Assembly (NCBI RefSeq): GCF_004363045.1
Contig: NZ_SNYJ01000004.1
Coordinates: forward strand, 124,001 to 188,000
DNA length: 64,000 bases
Direction of reading: 5' to 3'
DNA from: Aureibacillus halotolerans
GTDB taxonomy: Bacteria > Bacillota > Bacilli > Bacillales > DSM-28697
Positions within the stretch are counted from its first letter, which is position 1. Every line of letters starts with the position of its first letter. The notes under the pieces were generated by a model. It ran no database searches. It was not told the DNA's origin and saw only the letters and a list, made by a program, of their open reading frames with translations. Below, piece after piece: positions 26,373 through 36,551 of this stretch. Both the position numbers and the translations under genes were made by a program.

Positions 26373-26413
26373 ATTGTTTTAGTTAAATTTTTTAGTAAAA
26401 CAATATGTATTGT
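26373..26413. promoter_or_regulatory. Overlapping palindromes in front of GH42 gene
   Basis: ATTGTTTTA (26373-26381) and TAAAACAAT (26396-26404) are perfect nine-base arms 14 bases apart; overlapping the right arm, ACAATA and TATTGT (26400-26413) form a second palindrome. A TTAACT/TATAGA promoter-like pair on the minus strand overlaps the left side. Likely operators for a sugar regulator, candidate being the nearby LacI protein. Confidence 0.5.
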
Positions 26414-26530
26414 TATAGCATCACAAGAAATGCCGCCTGAACAGTCTACTTCACGCGGCTCACCTGAGCTAAACGAATATACCATCAAATCATGATTAGA
26501 TCTTAGCGGCTTAAGCTACACTATAGCACT

Positions 26531-27246
26531 AGTGCCCCATCAGGTAACGTAGATCTTATTTTATTCAGGATGAGTTATGGTCCTTGTTTTCGCACAAGTA
26601 AACAGCTGGAAAACATTTTCATAGGCAAACGGCTATACGTTCGCTTTCCGCGGGCGATCCGCAAGCCTCCTCAAGCGTGTTCACGCTCTGCGGGTCTCGC
26701 TTGGCTCGCTTTCCCGCAGGAGTCTCACTAGTAGCCGTTTTTGGTTTATTATACAGAACGAATGAAATGAGAAAGATCTTTTTTGGTTTCATTTTCAACC
26801 ATTACCAAACGACATTCTTGTAAAAGGCACCAGGTGATCTAACTTGAAACATGCACTTACTTGCCCTATTTGGTTGCAACACGGCTTTTTACTCTCAACA
26901 CGAGAACGAGCCACATTAAAACAATGTACGCAGAAACAAACATCAGCGTAGCCAACATACGTAGACTCTAGTGGGATCAGCGCGAGCTGAAGATCCCCTC
27001 GAAAAAGCCATGCTTTTTCGAGGAAGCTGAAGCCGAGCCCCACAGAAAGCGAAGTATGCTGACGGAGCGGTCGTCATTCCCGTTCACCTTAGCGCATCTT
27101 CAACTCGAAAGGACCTCATCGTGTTTTCATTACTACTGGAGTCTCACTAGTGACCGCTTTTGGTTAGTGTAAAGAACGAATGAAATGAGATAGACCTTGT
27201 TGGTTCACTTTCGACCATAACCAACGAAGGTAGTGGAAAGGGCACT
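26531..27246. repeat. Composite interspersed repeat, copy 1 (716 bp)
   Basis: Begins AGTGCCCCATCAGGTAACG and ends GGGCACT, giving short inverted ends. It is two related modules in tandem: each has a GC-rich palindromic core, then GGAGTCTCACTAGT, then a T-rich strip with GAACGAATGAAATGAGA (near 26757 and 27177), then an end containing GGCAC. The core of module B (about 26940-27090) is homologous, inverted, to the simple repeat at 39599-39730. No protein is encoded; an 82-codon frame inside is accidental. A second copy lies at 53914-54616. Probably a non-autonomous mobile element or structured RNA source. Confidence 0.85.
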
Positions 27247-27301
27247 AGAGTCGCATAAACAATAATGTTTAGCCGTGGGTTTGTATCCTTCTCTTCCATA
27301 C

Positions 27302-28348
<1,047 letters not shown>

Positions 28349-28408
28349 CTACTATTGTACACTTGCAATGAAACTTTAAAAAGAGGGCAAGTAAAAATTT
28401 TTACTAAA

Positions 28409-29068
28409 TTATTCAATTCTCCCCTTGCTGTTCTCATGACATTGGCGATACTCATCATGCCATCCAATGAAACCAAAAAATTCAAACTGGACAATTTCCC
28501 GAGCCATGTCTTCAGGAGAGAGCATAGAGATGGAATCGATAGGATCATTCGCAAAGAGCCACCTTTGCATCATTCCATTGACAAGGCTTGTGAGCAAAGC
28601 CGCCTGAACAGCGGTCGATCGCTTGTCAACAAGCATACCCAAGTCTTTTGCACGCTGTATGTTGTGAAAAAACGCATGTTCGATGTCCTCATTCACTCGG
28701 TTGGCAAACGCTGCAACAGCTGAGTCTCCACCATTACGAATGCGAATCATCAGCATCATCAGATCACGATTTTCCTTAGCAAAAGAAAAATAATTCGTAA
28801 ACAACGCAATCGATGAATCCACCATGCCGCTGACGTTATCATTGTTTTTGCGATACCCCAATTTAACAACGTCTAACAACGCCTCTTCTCCCTTTGATAA
28901 AATGCTCATCACAACGTCTTCTTTTGTTTCAAAAAACGCATAGAAGGTCTCTTCTGTAACTTCTGCAGCTTCAATAATGTCAGACACCGTAGTTTGAAAA
29001 TAGCCATGATGTGCGATCTGTGATGTGGCGCATTCAATCAATTGCTGACGTTGATCTAGTGTGGTCAC
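28409..29068 (-). CDS. TetR/AcrR-family transcriptional regulator
   Basis: A 219-residue regulator with an N-terminal TetR HTH (about 8-55, including GYFQTTVSDIIEAAEVTEET and FYAFFETKEDV) and a helical ligand/dimer domain. It starts with GTG at 29066-29068 after GGAGG. Codirectional with a small membrane protein gene 49 bases upstream, which may be its target or operon partner; LacI follows 84 bases downstream. Ligand unknown; these regulators often govern exporters or lipid genes. Confidence 0.88.
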   Translation of the reverse strand: MTTLDQRQQLIECATSQIAHHGYFQTTVSDIIEAAEVTEETFYAFFETKEDVVMSILSKGEEALLDVVKLGYRKNNDNVSGMVDSSIALFTNYFSFAKENRDLMMLMIRIRNGGDSAVAAFANRVNEDIEHAFFHNIQRAKDLGMLVDKRSTAVQAALLTSLVNGMMQRWLFANDPIDSISMLSPEDMAREIVQFEFFGFIGWHDEYRQCHENSKGRIE

Positions 29069-29117
29069 AATCTAATTCCTCCAAACGGATGATGAATCCA
29101 TCCTTTGTTCAAATCTA

Positions 29118-29336
29118 TCAATCTGTGCCTTCTTCTTTCGAAAGTGGCTGACTACCTTTTTCGCTTACCTCGAGAACCAGACAGATGAGCACGCTTAAAA
29201 TCATCCCGTAGTAAATCCCATGGAACGCAAAAGCCTCAGGCGCTCCCAGTACTTCGACAAAAGCGAAACCACTTACAGCTCCAAAAAAGGCTCCTAAAAT
29301 GAGACTAAACACAATGCGGCCAACAGAATATGGCAT
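29118..29336 (-). CDS. Small two-helix membrane protein, 72 residues
   Basis: Unrecognised small protein with two hydrophobic helices (about 5-28 and 37-55) and a charged C-terminal tail (EVSEKGSQPLSKEEGTD). Start ATG 29334-29336 follows GGGAGG with five-base spacing; the frame continues to 29489 but lacks other start signals. It lies just upstream of the TetR gene on the same strand, behind the importer's terminator, so it probably forms a two-gene unit with TetR. Confidence 0.65.
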   Translation of the reverse strand: MPYSVGRIVFSLILGAFFGAVSGFAFVEVLGAPEAFAFHGIYYGMILSVLICLVLEVSEKGSQPLSKEEGTD

Positions 29337-29444
29337 AGCAACCTCCCAAAATAAGTCCTTTCTAATGTACCACATTGAAATTGGACGGATATGGAAAGGA
29401 CACAGCTTTTCGAAAGTTCTTTTCGACAAAATGTGACTATGCAA

Positions 29445-29487
29445 CAAAAAAGCTGATCTGCAAGTCTCAATAGACTTACAGCTCAGC
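29445..29487 (-). terminator. Rho-independent terminator of the oligosaccharide importer operon
   Basis: On the minus strand the arms TGTAAGTCT and AGACTTGCA, with flanking GCTGA/TCAGC, form a long hairpin with an ATTG loop followed by six T, starting 23 bases after the last permease stop. Confidence 0.88.
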
Positions 29488-29509
29488 ACTTTTCCATTCG
29501 CTTTACGTA

Positions 29510-30400
29510 CTATTCTTTTACCGACCCAAGCGTAATGCCATGGATAAAGAATCGTTGTAAAAATGGGTAAACAATAAGGACTGGCAGCATAGCAATAAAC
29601 AGCTTTGCCGCATCTAATGTTCGGTTTGAGAGTTCACTCATTCGCTTGTATTGATCCTCTGTCATTGATGATGGATCAACCGAAATGGTGAGCTGTTGAA
29701 TGTATGTTTGCAGCGGATAGAACTCTTCACGAGTCATAAAGATCAGTCCGTACAAAAACTCATTCCAATGGTAGACAATACTGAACAATGACACCGTGGC
29801 AAGTACAGGGACAGATAGCGGAATGTAGAGCTTTAACAGGATGTACCACGGACCAGCACCATCCACCAAAGCGGCTTCCTCCAGTACGGGAGGAAGGTTC
29901 CTGAAGAAGTTCATCGTCAAGATAATATTAAAGACAAGCGTTTGTGCACCTCCGACGAGCACCAGCGCCCAAATGCTGTTCATCAGATCAAGGTTCTTAA
30001 TCGTTAAATAAAGTGGAATTAAGCCACCATTAAACAGCATTGTAAAAATGACTGACCACATAATGATATTACGCAGCTTGAAGTCTTTGATTGTTTTAGA
30101 TAATGGATAAGCCATCAACGGTACAATCAGGAGATTGAGACCAGCCCCCAGAATAACACGTTGGATTGAGATCCAAAAGGATTGAAAAAACTGCCCTTCA
30201 TTTAGAAGCTGTACATAGGAATTCAAGTTGAAGCCGACAGGCCACAGACCCACCATACCTGCAGCAGCTGCCGATTTTGAACTAAAGGACAGCGCAAGTG
30301 TATACCAAATGGGCAAAATACATGTGATGGAAATCGCGATAAGCACAACAAGTAGCACGACATCAAAGACTCTAGATGCAACGGACCGATTTCTGACCAT
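29510..30400 (-). CDS. Carbohydrate ABC transporter permease, LplC/YtcP type
   Basis: A 296-residue inner-membrane subunit with six helices. The EAA coupling loop is EEAALVDGAGPWYILLKLYIP near residues 176-196 (EAA then G at +6), which docks on a shared ATPase such as MsmX. Sequence such as SFSSKSAAAAG and the FNGGLIPLYLTI stretch fits the LplC/YtcP subfamily used for oligosaccharides. ATG at 30398-30400 follows GAGGAGGGTGAGG. Last gene of the importer; no ATPase gene is nearby, as usual in Bacillus. Confidence 0.93.
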   Translation of the reverse strand: MVRNRSVASRVFDVVLLVVLIAISITCILPIWYTLALSFSSKSAAAAGMVGLWPVGFNLNSYVQLLNEGQFFQSFWISIQRVILGAGLNLLIVPLMAYPLSKTIKDFKLRNIIMWSVIFTMLFNGGLIPLYLTIKNLDLMNSIWALVLVGGAQTLVFNIILTMNFFRNLPPVLEEAALVDGAGPWYILLKLYIPLSVPVLATVSLFSIVYHWNEFLYGLIFMTREEFYPLQTYIQQLTISVDPSSMTEDQYKRMSELSNRTLDAAKLFIAMLPVLIVYPFLQRFFIHGITLGSVKE

Positions 30401-30418
30401 GCCTCACCCTCCTCTCTA

Positions 30419-31309
30419 TTAGAAAATCCGATAGTTTGTTAAACGATAAGCTAAGAAATAAGACACGCTGATCAAAATAAATCCTGCAACGGACTTCAAG
30501 AGCCCTACAGCTGTCGCAAGCTCGTATTGCATATTCAAGAGACCTGCACGGTACACCCATGTATCAATAATGTCTCCTGTAGAATAGACAAGCGGGTTAT
30601 AGAGGTTGAAAATTTGGTCGAAACCGGCATTTAAGACATTCCCAAGCCCGAGTACGGATAAAAGCACAACGGTCGTCCGAATGCCGGGAAGGGTCACATG
30701 CCAAAGCATGCGAGACCTAGATGCTCCGTCAATAGACGCAGCTTCATATAACGCTGGGTTAATGCCTGTAAGGGCGGCTAAATAGATAATGGTATTGAAG
30801 CCGAACTCTTTCCAAATGTCACTGCCTACAACCAAGAACGGAAATAGGTCCGCTCGGCCAAAAAAGAGGATAGCATCTATGCCGAAGAAGCCTAGTATTT
30901 GGTTAATTGGCCCCTGAAAGGAGAAAATATCAAGAATAATACCGCCAAGAATAACCCATGACAAAAAATGAGGTAAATAAACGATGGTTTGAATGGAGCG
31001 CTTGATAATCATATGTTTCAGTTCATTGAGCATCAAAGCAAAAATTAACGGAATGACTAGGTTTCCGATAATTTTCATAACAGCAATCGAAATCGTGTTC
31101 ATAAAAATGCTTGCCGTATCGTTTAATGAGAACATATATTCAAAGGTGTCAAGACCTACGAACTCCGAGCCAAGAATGCCCTGAACCGGATTGTAGTTCT
31201 GAAAGGCAATGACAATACCAAACATAGGGACGATACTAAAAATAAAAAGCCAAATAAGACCTGGTAAAAGCATAAGATAGTAATGTTTGGCAAAGCCCTT
31301 ATTGTACAT
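30419..31309 (-). CDS. Carbohydrate ABC transporter permease, LplB/YtbP type
   Basis: A 296-residue six-helix permease that pairs with the LplC-type subunit to form the channel. N-terminus HYYLMLLPGLIWLFIFSIVP is typical; the EAA loop YEAASIDGASRSRMLWHVTLP lies near residues 188-208. ATG at 31307-31309 follows GGAGGAAA. Eighteen bases separate it from the second permease and 66 bases, with a stable hairpin, from the solute-binding lipoprotein gene. Confidence 0.93.
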   Translation of the reverse strand: MYNKGFAKHYYLMLLPGLIWLFIFSIVPMFGIVIAFQNYNPVQGILGSEFVGLDTFEYMFSLNDTASIFMNTISIAVMKIIGNLVIPLIFALMLNELKHMIIKRSIQTIVYLPHFLSWVILGGIILDIFSFQGPINQILGFFGIDAILFFGRADLFPFLVVGSDIWKEFGFNTIIYLAALTGINPALYEAASIDGASRSRMLWHVTLPGIRTTVVLLSVLGLGNVLNAGFDQIFNLYNPLVYSTGDIIDTWVYRAGLLNMQYELATAVGLLKSVAGFILISVSYFLAYRLTNYRIF

Positions 31310-31340
31310 CAGGTTTCCTCCTTTTCCATTGGCAGAAAGA

Positions 31341-31364
31341 CCCCGGAAACCTGTGCTTCCGGAG
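31341..31364 (-). promoter_or_regulatory. Intercistronic hairpin between binding protein and permease genes
   Basis: CCGGAA (31343-31348) and TTCCGG (31357-31362) pair around an eight-base loop without a clean T run. Such hairpins commonly let the solute-binding protein be made in excess over its permeases by stabilising upstream mRNA or partly terminating. Confidence 0.55.
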
Positions 31365-31375
31365 CCTCACGCATA

Positions 31376-33082
31376 TTATTCAGAAGTGATGTCTGCTACT
31401 TCGCCTGTAATTTGCTCGCCACCTTGAGATTTCCAATCTTCTACAAAGGTATCAAAGCTGTCTAACGGCTCAGTGCCCATAATAATCTTTAGGAATGTTT
31501 CATCTTCAAGCTTTTTCAAGTTCACCCAACGTTGTTCCATTGTTTTCGTTTGTGAATAAAGCTCACTGTAAACACCGTTGATTTCTGTGTCGACAAGCGG
31601 GCTTCCCCCAACAAGCAAGGAATACATACGCGTCCATACGCCCATATCTGCCTGTGGGTCCCAATGTTCAATATTGAGATCATCATAAGGCTCTTTTTTC
31701 ACGGTTTTGACCGTTTCCACATCCGAGACAAGGAGCTTGTATTCCGGCATATCTTTAAAGTCCTCTGGTGTCTTTGTGCCGGCCATCACTTCACGAAGGG
31801 CTTTAACAGTGAATTCGGTTTCATCAGATGGTGCAAATACGAGACGTAATGGATAGTATCCTGGACCGCCCTTATCAGGACTAAAGGTCGATTCATTGTC
31901 TAAAAGATTGTTTAGTATTTTCATTGCCGCTTCAGGATGCTCATAACCCTTTTTCACGACAACATAATTGCTTGTTGGCGTGCTTAAATGTGGTGTATAT
32001 TCTCCGTCTGCATTAAGTGGCAACGCATAAGCCTGCCAGTTCGCATCTGGGTTTTGTGTAATCGCATCAGCTAATGGACCATACCCCATCCACCACGGAG
32101 CAAAGAACATGCCCGTCTGTCCGCTAATTACCGATTGATCTGAATCCTCACGTACTGCCATTTCGCGATCAATCAATCCTTCGGCGTACATATCGCGTAA
32201 TGCCGAAAGTGCTTCCTTCGTTTCAGGAAGAGTAGAGCCATAGACAGGGTCTCCACCTTCTCCTTCTACCCAAAACCCTGGGTATGCACCAAAAGCAGAG
32301 AAAATGCCATCAAACCCGTAGAGATTATTGGTTGATTCAAGGAAGGTTGCATACAGCTTGTTGCTTGTATCTGGTCCAGCAAGACCAATCGTATCCGCTT
32401 GGCCGTTACCATCTGGATCTTCTTCTACAAACGCTTTGGCGACCGCTTTCAATTCATCTACGGTTTTAGGCGCCTCAAGGCCAACTTTGTCTAACCAATC
32501 TTGGCGAATCCAAAGCAAATGCACACCATCTGCTTGCAATTGCACATTCGGAATGGCCATGATTTTGCCATCAAACGTCGCACTTTCTAATGCAATGCCG
32601 TTCGTGCCTTCGATAATTCGTTTAATGGCAGGAGACGCATAATTTTCATACACTTGCGTTAAATCCTCAAGCTGACCTGCTTCATACATTTGTCTCAATT
32701 CAACAGGGCCAACGATCATGGCGTCCGGTAAATCGTTACTCGCAATCGCCAGGCTTACCTTTTGATCGTAATTTGCAGGAGATGCAGTGAAATAATGCTC
32801 CACATCGATGTTCAGGTTTTCCTTAACGCTTCGTGTGAACTGATTATCTAATGGAGAGTCTTCAGCTGGAAGACTTGTATCACTTGGATCAAGTTCCTGA
32901 CCAATTTTTATTGTAATCGGTTCTTCGTACGCTCCAAATGGATCTGCCGGTTCATTTGATTCAGAGCCGGAAGAATCAGAGCCTGAGCTATCTGGTGCAG
33001 CAGAATCATTCCCCGCACAACCTGTTAGCACCAAAAGCAATAGCATAACGCTTACAAAAAACGCTTTCATTTCTTTATGCAT
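31376..33082 (-). CDS. Extracellular solute-binding lipoprotein (LplA-type)
   Basis: A 568-residue oligosaccharide-capturing lipoprotein. The signal peptide ends in the lipobox LTGC with C22 lipidated, followed by a Ser/Asp/Glu-rich flexible linker (about 24-50) and a large two-lobed binding domain. Length matches the LplA/YtcQ group, larger than MalE-type proteins. ATG at 33080-33082 follows AAGGGGGA. First gene of the importer operon, behind a 160-base region with TATAGT and a near-cre site, and downstream of the two-component genes that probably control it. The ligand may be a mannose- or galactose-containing glycan, judged only from the neighbouring hydrolases. Confidence 0.93.
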   Translation of the reverse strand: MHKEMKAFFVSVMLLLLVLTGCAGNDSAAPDSSGSDSSGSESNEPADPFGAYEEPITIKIGQELDPSDTSLPAEDSPLDNQFTRSVKENLNIDVEHYFTASPANYDQKVSLAIASNDLPDAMIVGPVELRQMYEAGQLEDLTQVYENYASPAIKRIIEGTNGIALESATFDGKIMAIPNVQLQADGVHLLWIRQDWLDKVGLEAPKTVDELKAVAKAFVEEDPDGNGQADTIGLAGPDTSNKLYATFLESTNNLYGFDGIFSAFGAYPGFWVEGEGGDPVYGSTLPETKEALSALRDMYAEGLIDREMAVREDSDQSVISGQTGMFFAPWWMGYGPLADAITQNPDANWQAYALPLNADGEYTPHLSTPTSNYVVVKKGYEHPEAAMKILNNLLDNESTFSPDKGGPGYYPLRLVFAPSDETEFTVKALREVMAGTKTPEDFKDMPEYKLLVSDVETVKTVKKEPYDDLNIEHWDPQADMGVWTRMYSLLVGGSPLVDTEINGVYSELYSQTKTMEQRWVNLKKLEDETFLKIIMGTEPLDSFDTFVEDWKSQGGEQITGEVADITSE

Positions 33083-33133
33083 TTTTGTTCCCCCTTACTT
33101 GATAAGTTCTAAGACCTTTTTACTATAACAGTC

Positions 33134-33147
33134 TGAAAGCGTATACA
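33134..33147. promoter_or_regulatory. Near-cre site in the importer promoter
   Basis: TGAAAGCGTATACA matches the CcpA cre consensus at all but one position and sits just upstream of a minus-strand TATAGT (about 33123-33128), where it overlaps the expected promoter spacer. The -35 is weak, fitting activator dependence. Confidence 0.5.
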
Positions 33148-33242
33148 GTGACGATGTTTGTTTGTGCTTAGGGTAGAAAAAAGAACGGCATTTAGTAGAT
33201 GATCACGCATTTGCCTGGGACGCAGAACAAATCTCCCCCTCT

Positions 33243-34646
33243 TCAGTTGTCATTTTTCTCCCCTTCGCGTTGTTGTTGTCGAAACACACTTGGAAGGACG
33301 CCTACTTGCTGGCGGAAGAGGCGACTGAAGTATTTATGATCGCTGTAGCCTGTATGCTCCGCAACCCACAACACTGGCTTATCGGTATTCGCCAAATACT
33401 CCTTCGCTTTTTCAATTCGGACGAAACGGACATAATCATTAAATGTCATACCTACAGCCTCTTTAAAACATTGTGAAAAGTAGCTTCGGCTCATATTCAC
33501 TTTTTTTGAAACATACTCCGCATGGATCGGCGAGGAAAGCTCGTCGTTCACAATAAACACCGCTCGGTAAATACACGCTTTCACTTCTTCGGACAGCGTA
33601 GGCTTTGCTAAAGCCGTGCGCCATACATTCTGCGTTCTATAAAACCATTGTTTGACATCATGCCAATACGCAAAAGAGCCAGGGTAGTGAATCGTCTGTT
33701 CAACGACAGGACTGTACACGCGATTCCATTCACTCACCATGTAATACACTTGTTGATCAACCCGTGATGGGGGAAACGATTGTGTTTTCCAATCATGCAA
33801 TACTTTATCCAAAAGCTCGGCATCCTGAATCCATTGCAAAGAGATGAGTGCGGAACGAATTGACTCTTCTTGCCCGTCATCCTTGACCGAAGACGCCAAT
33901 AGCTGATCAAAGGATAGGTCACTGAAGCAACGCGAGGGGGAAAAGTCGTAATAAAAGGCATGAGAGCTGTAAGCCATCAGTGCTTGCCTCACCTCCTGCA
34001 GCGATTTTCCCTGAATGCCTGTCAAATGGCATAGAGAGGCAGTGGGATGCGTTTCATGGAGCTCAGACAATCGCTGCCTGAGCTGGTCTTGCTGTCCTTT
34101 TTCCAAAATCCACATATACACATCTTCACGAACAATCAGAGGGGAGTGGCCGACTTGGTGTATGGCTGTATCACTTAACTCCCCTTCCTCTTTACGTGTC
34201 AGCCAAACATAAGCCTCATCGGTATCGAAGTATTCCTTCTGCTGATCCTTTGTAGTCGTTTTACGGACATCCTGCAGTTTTTGCTGGATTCGAATCAAAA
34301 TATCATCAAAGTTATCGTGATCTAGCTCCACCTTTGAAATGTAATCGATCGCCCCGAGACGAAGTGCTTTTTGAACGTAGTCAAAGGTTTGATGCAAGGT
34401 GAGCAGGACAACAGGAATATGTGAGAATCTCTCCTGCATGGCCTCCATGAGCTCCAGCCCTGTCATGACTGGCATAGAAATATCGGTAATGACCAGATCA
34501 ATCGTCGTCGTCTCCAACAGGCTTAACGCCTTTTCTCCGTTATTCGCTTCGCAAGTGACTTTCATGCCGTAGTCCGCCCATGGCATGAGGGAGATTAATC
34601 CTTTTCTCACAAGTTTGTCGTCCTCAACGATCATGATGTTGATCAT
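33243..34646 (-). CDS. AraC-type response regulator (YesN family)
   Basis: A 467-residue regulator: receiver domain (about 1-120) with phosphoacceptor D in VITDISMP and lysine in YISKVE, a variable middle region, and a C-terminal AraC DNA-binding domain (about 360-460) with two HTHs (VSKKVNMSRSYFSQCF and VAEHTGYSDHKYFSRLF). Start at the third-codon ATG (34644-34646) because GGAGGTG is seven bases upstream; the ATG two codons earlier is too close. It overlaps the histidine kinase gene by 23 bases, showing translational coupling. Likely activates the importer operon just downstream. Confidence 0.92.
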   Translation of the reverse strand: MINIMIVEDDKLVRKGLISLMPWADYGMKVTCEANNGEKALSLLETTTIDLVITDISMPVMTGLELMEAMQERFSHIPVVLLTLHQTFDYVQKALRLGAIDYISKVELDHDNFDDILIRIQQKLQDVRKTTTKDQQKEYFDTDEAYVWLTRKEEGELSDTAIHQVGHSPLIVREDVYMWILEKGQQDQLRQRLSELHETHPTASLCHLTGIQGKSLQEVRQALMAYSSHAFYYDFSPSRCFSDLSFDQLLASSVKDDGQEESIRSALISLQWIQDAELLDKVLHDWKTQSFPPSRVDQQVYYMVSEWNRVYSPVVEQTIHYPGSFAYWHDVKQWFYRTQNVWRTALAKPTLSEEVKACIYRAVFIVNDELSSPIHAEYVSKKVNMSRSYFSQCFKEAVGMTFNDYVRFVRIEKAKEYLANTDKPVLWVAEHTGYSDHKYFSRLFRQQVGVLPSVFRQQQREGEKNDN

Positions 34647-36369
34647 TCCCATGCACCTCCGTAGGTATGGTTACATAAATGCTAGTGCCTTTCCCAAGCG
34701 TACTCTTGATGCGCAAGGAAGAGGCTCCTTCATATTGCCGCTCCAGCACGCGTTTAACGTAGCTCATCCCGATGCCCATCCCATTTTTTTGCAGCGCGGT
34801 ATCATCAGTCAACAGCTGGTCTATCTTTTCTTGAGACATGCCTTTTCCATCGTCAGACACAACAATGACAAGCTGATCGTGCTCTGAAAACACGCAGACA
34901 GAAATGTGACCGTCATCCTCCAACCCATGATACAAGCAGTTTTCCACTAGAGGCTGGAGAATAAAGCGTGATACTGTTGTTTGCATTAAATCGTCACTTG
35001 CCTCGATCTGTACGTCAAACGTAAAATCATAGCGATGCTGTTGCAGTGACAAATATTGCTTCATCGACTCGATTTCCTCTGCAACATTAGAGAGCTCCCC
35101 TAGCTTGCCTAGATTGTAGCTTAACAAGCGATTCAAGGACGTTAAAATATGGTCAATGTCCTTTTGCCCGTTCATGACCGCCATCCATCGTGCCGTATCA
35201 AGCGTATTCATTAGAAAGTGGGGATTGATCTGGTACATGAGCTTCTCCACTTCAAGATCTGCGCGTCGCTTTTCCTTCTGCTCTACTTGTTGAAACAGCG
35301 ATCGAATTTGTGCTTTCATATGCTGAAACTGGGCGAGTAACGCATCAAATTCAGGAATTTTCGTAAAAATTACCTTTGATGCAAAATCATTGTTGGTTAA
35401 CGAGTCAATCTCTTCGTGGACGGTGTTCATCGGACGATACACCATGAGCCATAGAAGCCAGGAAGCGATCAAGCTCAAGACAACAAAAAAGATGGTTAAA
35501 TACGCCATCTGCACAATCCATTCATTTTTTTCTTCATCATATTGCACTTGTGGAATTAACGAAACGATACTCCACCCTTGGTCAGATTGCTCCTTAAACC
35601 AATAATATGCCCCTGTCATTCCCTCATTGCCCTGTTCTGAGAACATAGATTGAACGGGGAATCTCTCAGGCAAATCGCTATACGTCACCTCTCCCTCAGC
35701 ATTCATCAGCAAATAGGAAGAACGTTGCGTTCGTTCATTTCGCTGAAGAATGTCCTCCGTAAGGTTAAATGCAGATTCGATATACACATAAATCGTATCG
35801 CGATTTCGAATATCAACCTGTCTCAGCGTCGAAAGTACATACTGGTGATTGTGTCGTTGCAAGCTGATATGCGGACCATGGTTTCTAATCTTGTAGCGAT
35901 CAGCAAGAATAGGGAGATCTTCCATAGAACTATCTGGCTTCACCCCATAATTGTTTAATAAATACCGACCTTCATTTTCAAGAAAATACATTGTCATCCC
36001 AATGCTTGGATTGCTAAAGGTCAGCACATTAAACTCATTCTTAAACTCACTGTACAAAGAAGCTCTTTCATATGGGTCTTTCGCCTTTAAAAAAGCGTCT
36101 AGCTTCATACCAACACTTCCTGGAGCTGCAAGCTGTTGCGATACATGGTTCAAATTGACAAGAATATTTTCAATCGAAAGCTCCACCTGTCTCAAATTAT
36201 CTCGCAAGGAGGTATTTAGTTTACTCGTCAGCATCGTTGACATCGTATGGTAAGCAAATACCACCGTACAAATAAGCGGTAGCAGCGTACACAACGCAAA
36301 CACGACCACAATTCGGTTCTTTAATGTAAACGAATCTGGAAACCATAAAAGATGCAACCGTTTTAGCAT
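34624..36369 (-). CDS. Sensor histidine kinase (YesM/LytS-like family)
   Basis: A 581-residue membrane kinase. Helix near 20-42, extracytoplasmic dCache-like sensor of about 240 residues, second helix near 285-307, HAMP, then a His_kinase domain with the phosphoacceptor in YQINPHFLMNTLD and an ATPase domain with LQPLVENCLYHG (N box) and DDGKGM and GMGIGMSYVKRVL. ATG at 36367-36369 follows GAGGGAG. It senses an extracellular sugar, or the loaded binding protein, and phosphorylates the AraC-type regulator encoded next. This pairing upstream of an LplABC-type importer is common in Bacillus and Paenibacillus. Confidence 0.93.
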   Translation of the reverse strand: MLKRLHLLWFPDSFTLKNRIVVVFALCTLLPLICTVVFAYHTMSTMLTSKLNTSLRDNLRQVELSIENILVNLNHVSQQLAAPGSVGMKLDAFLKAKDPYERASLYSEFKNEFNVLTFSNPSIGMTMYFLENEGRYLLNNYGVKPDSSMEDLPILADRYKIRNHGPHISLQRHNHQYVLSTLRQVDIRNRDTIYVYIESAFNLTEDILQRNERTQRSSYLLMNAEGEVTYSDLPERFPVQSMFSEQGNEGMTGAYYWFKEQSDQGWSIVSLIPQVQYDEEKNEWIVQMAYLTIFFVVLSLIASWLLWLMVYRPMNTVHEEIDSLTNNDFASKVIFTKIPEFDALLAQFQHMKAQIRSLFQQVEQKEKRRADLEVEKLMYQINPHFLMNTLDTARWMAVMNGQKDIDHILTSLNRLLSYNLGKLGELSNVAEEIESMKQYLSLQQHRYDFTFDVQIEASDDLMQTTVSRFILQPLVENCLYHGLEDDGHISVCVFSEHDQLVIVVSDDGKGMSQEKIDQLLTDDTALQKNGMGIGMSYVKRVLERQYEGASSLRIKSTLGKGTSIYVTIPTEVHGNDQHHDR

Positions 36370-36491
36370 CGCTCTCCCTCTTATTCGTAAGACATGGAAA
36401 CATTGTTTGTTGGTTCAATATACTATCCGAACGCTTGATACCGCTTACATATGACGATATCGTATCATAGAAAAGGCCTCTCAGACATTGG

Positions 36492-36524
36492 AAAAAGATG
36501 TCGTCTATACATCGGCTTTTTTTT
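36492..36524. terminator. Terminator after the 159-codon membrane gene
   Basis: GATGT (36498-36502) and ACATC (36509-36513) form a short hairpin. On the minus strand it is followed by five T, and on the plus strand by GGC and eight T, so it may act both ways. The stem is short. Confidence 0.5.
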
Positions 36525-36551
36525 CATCTTTTTAAGGCAATGAGGTATTTT

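Noticed and set aside
26795-27043. 82-codon minus-strand frame inside the composite repeat
   Set aside because: Not kept in the other copy of the repeat, no ribosome site, and the region is better explained as non-coding repeat.
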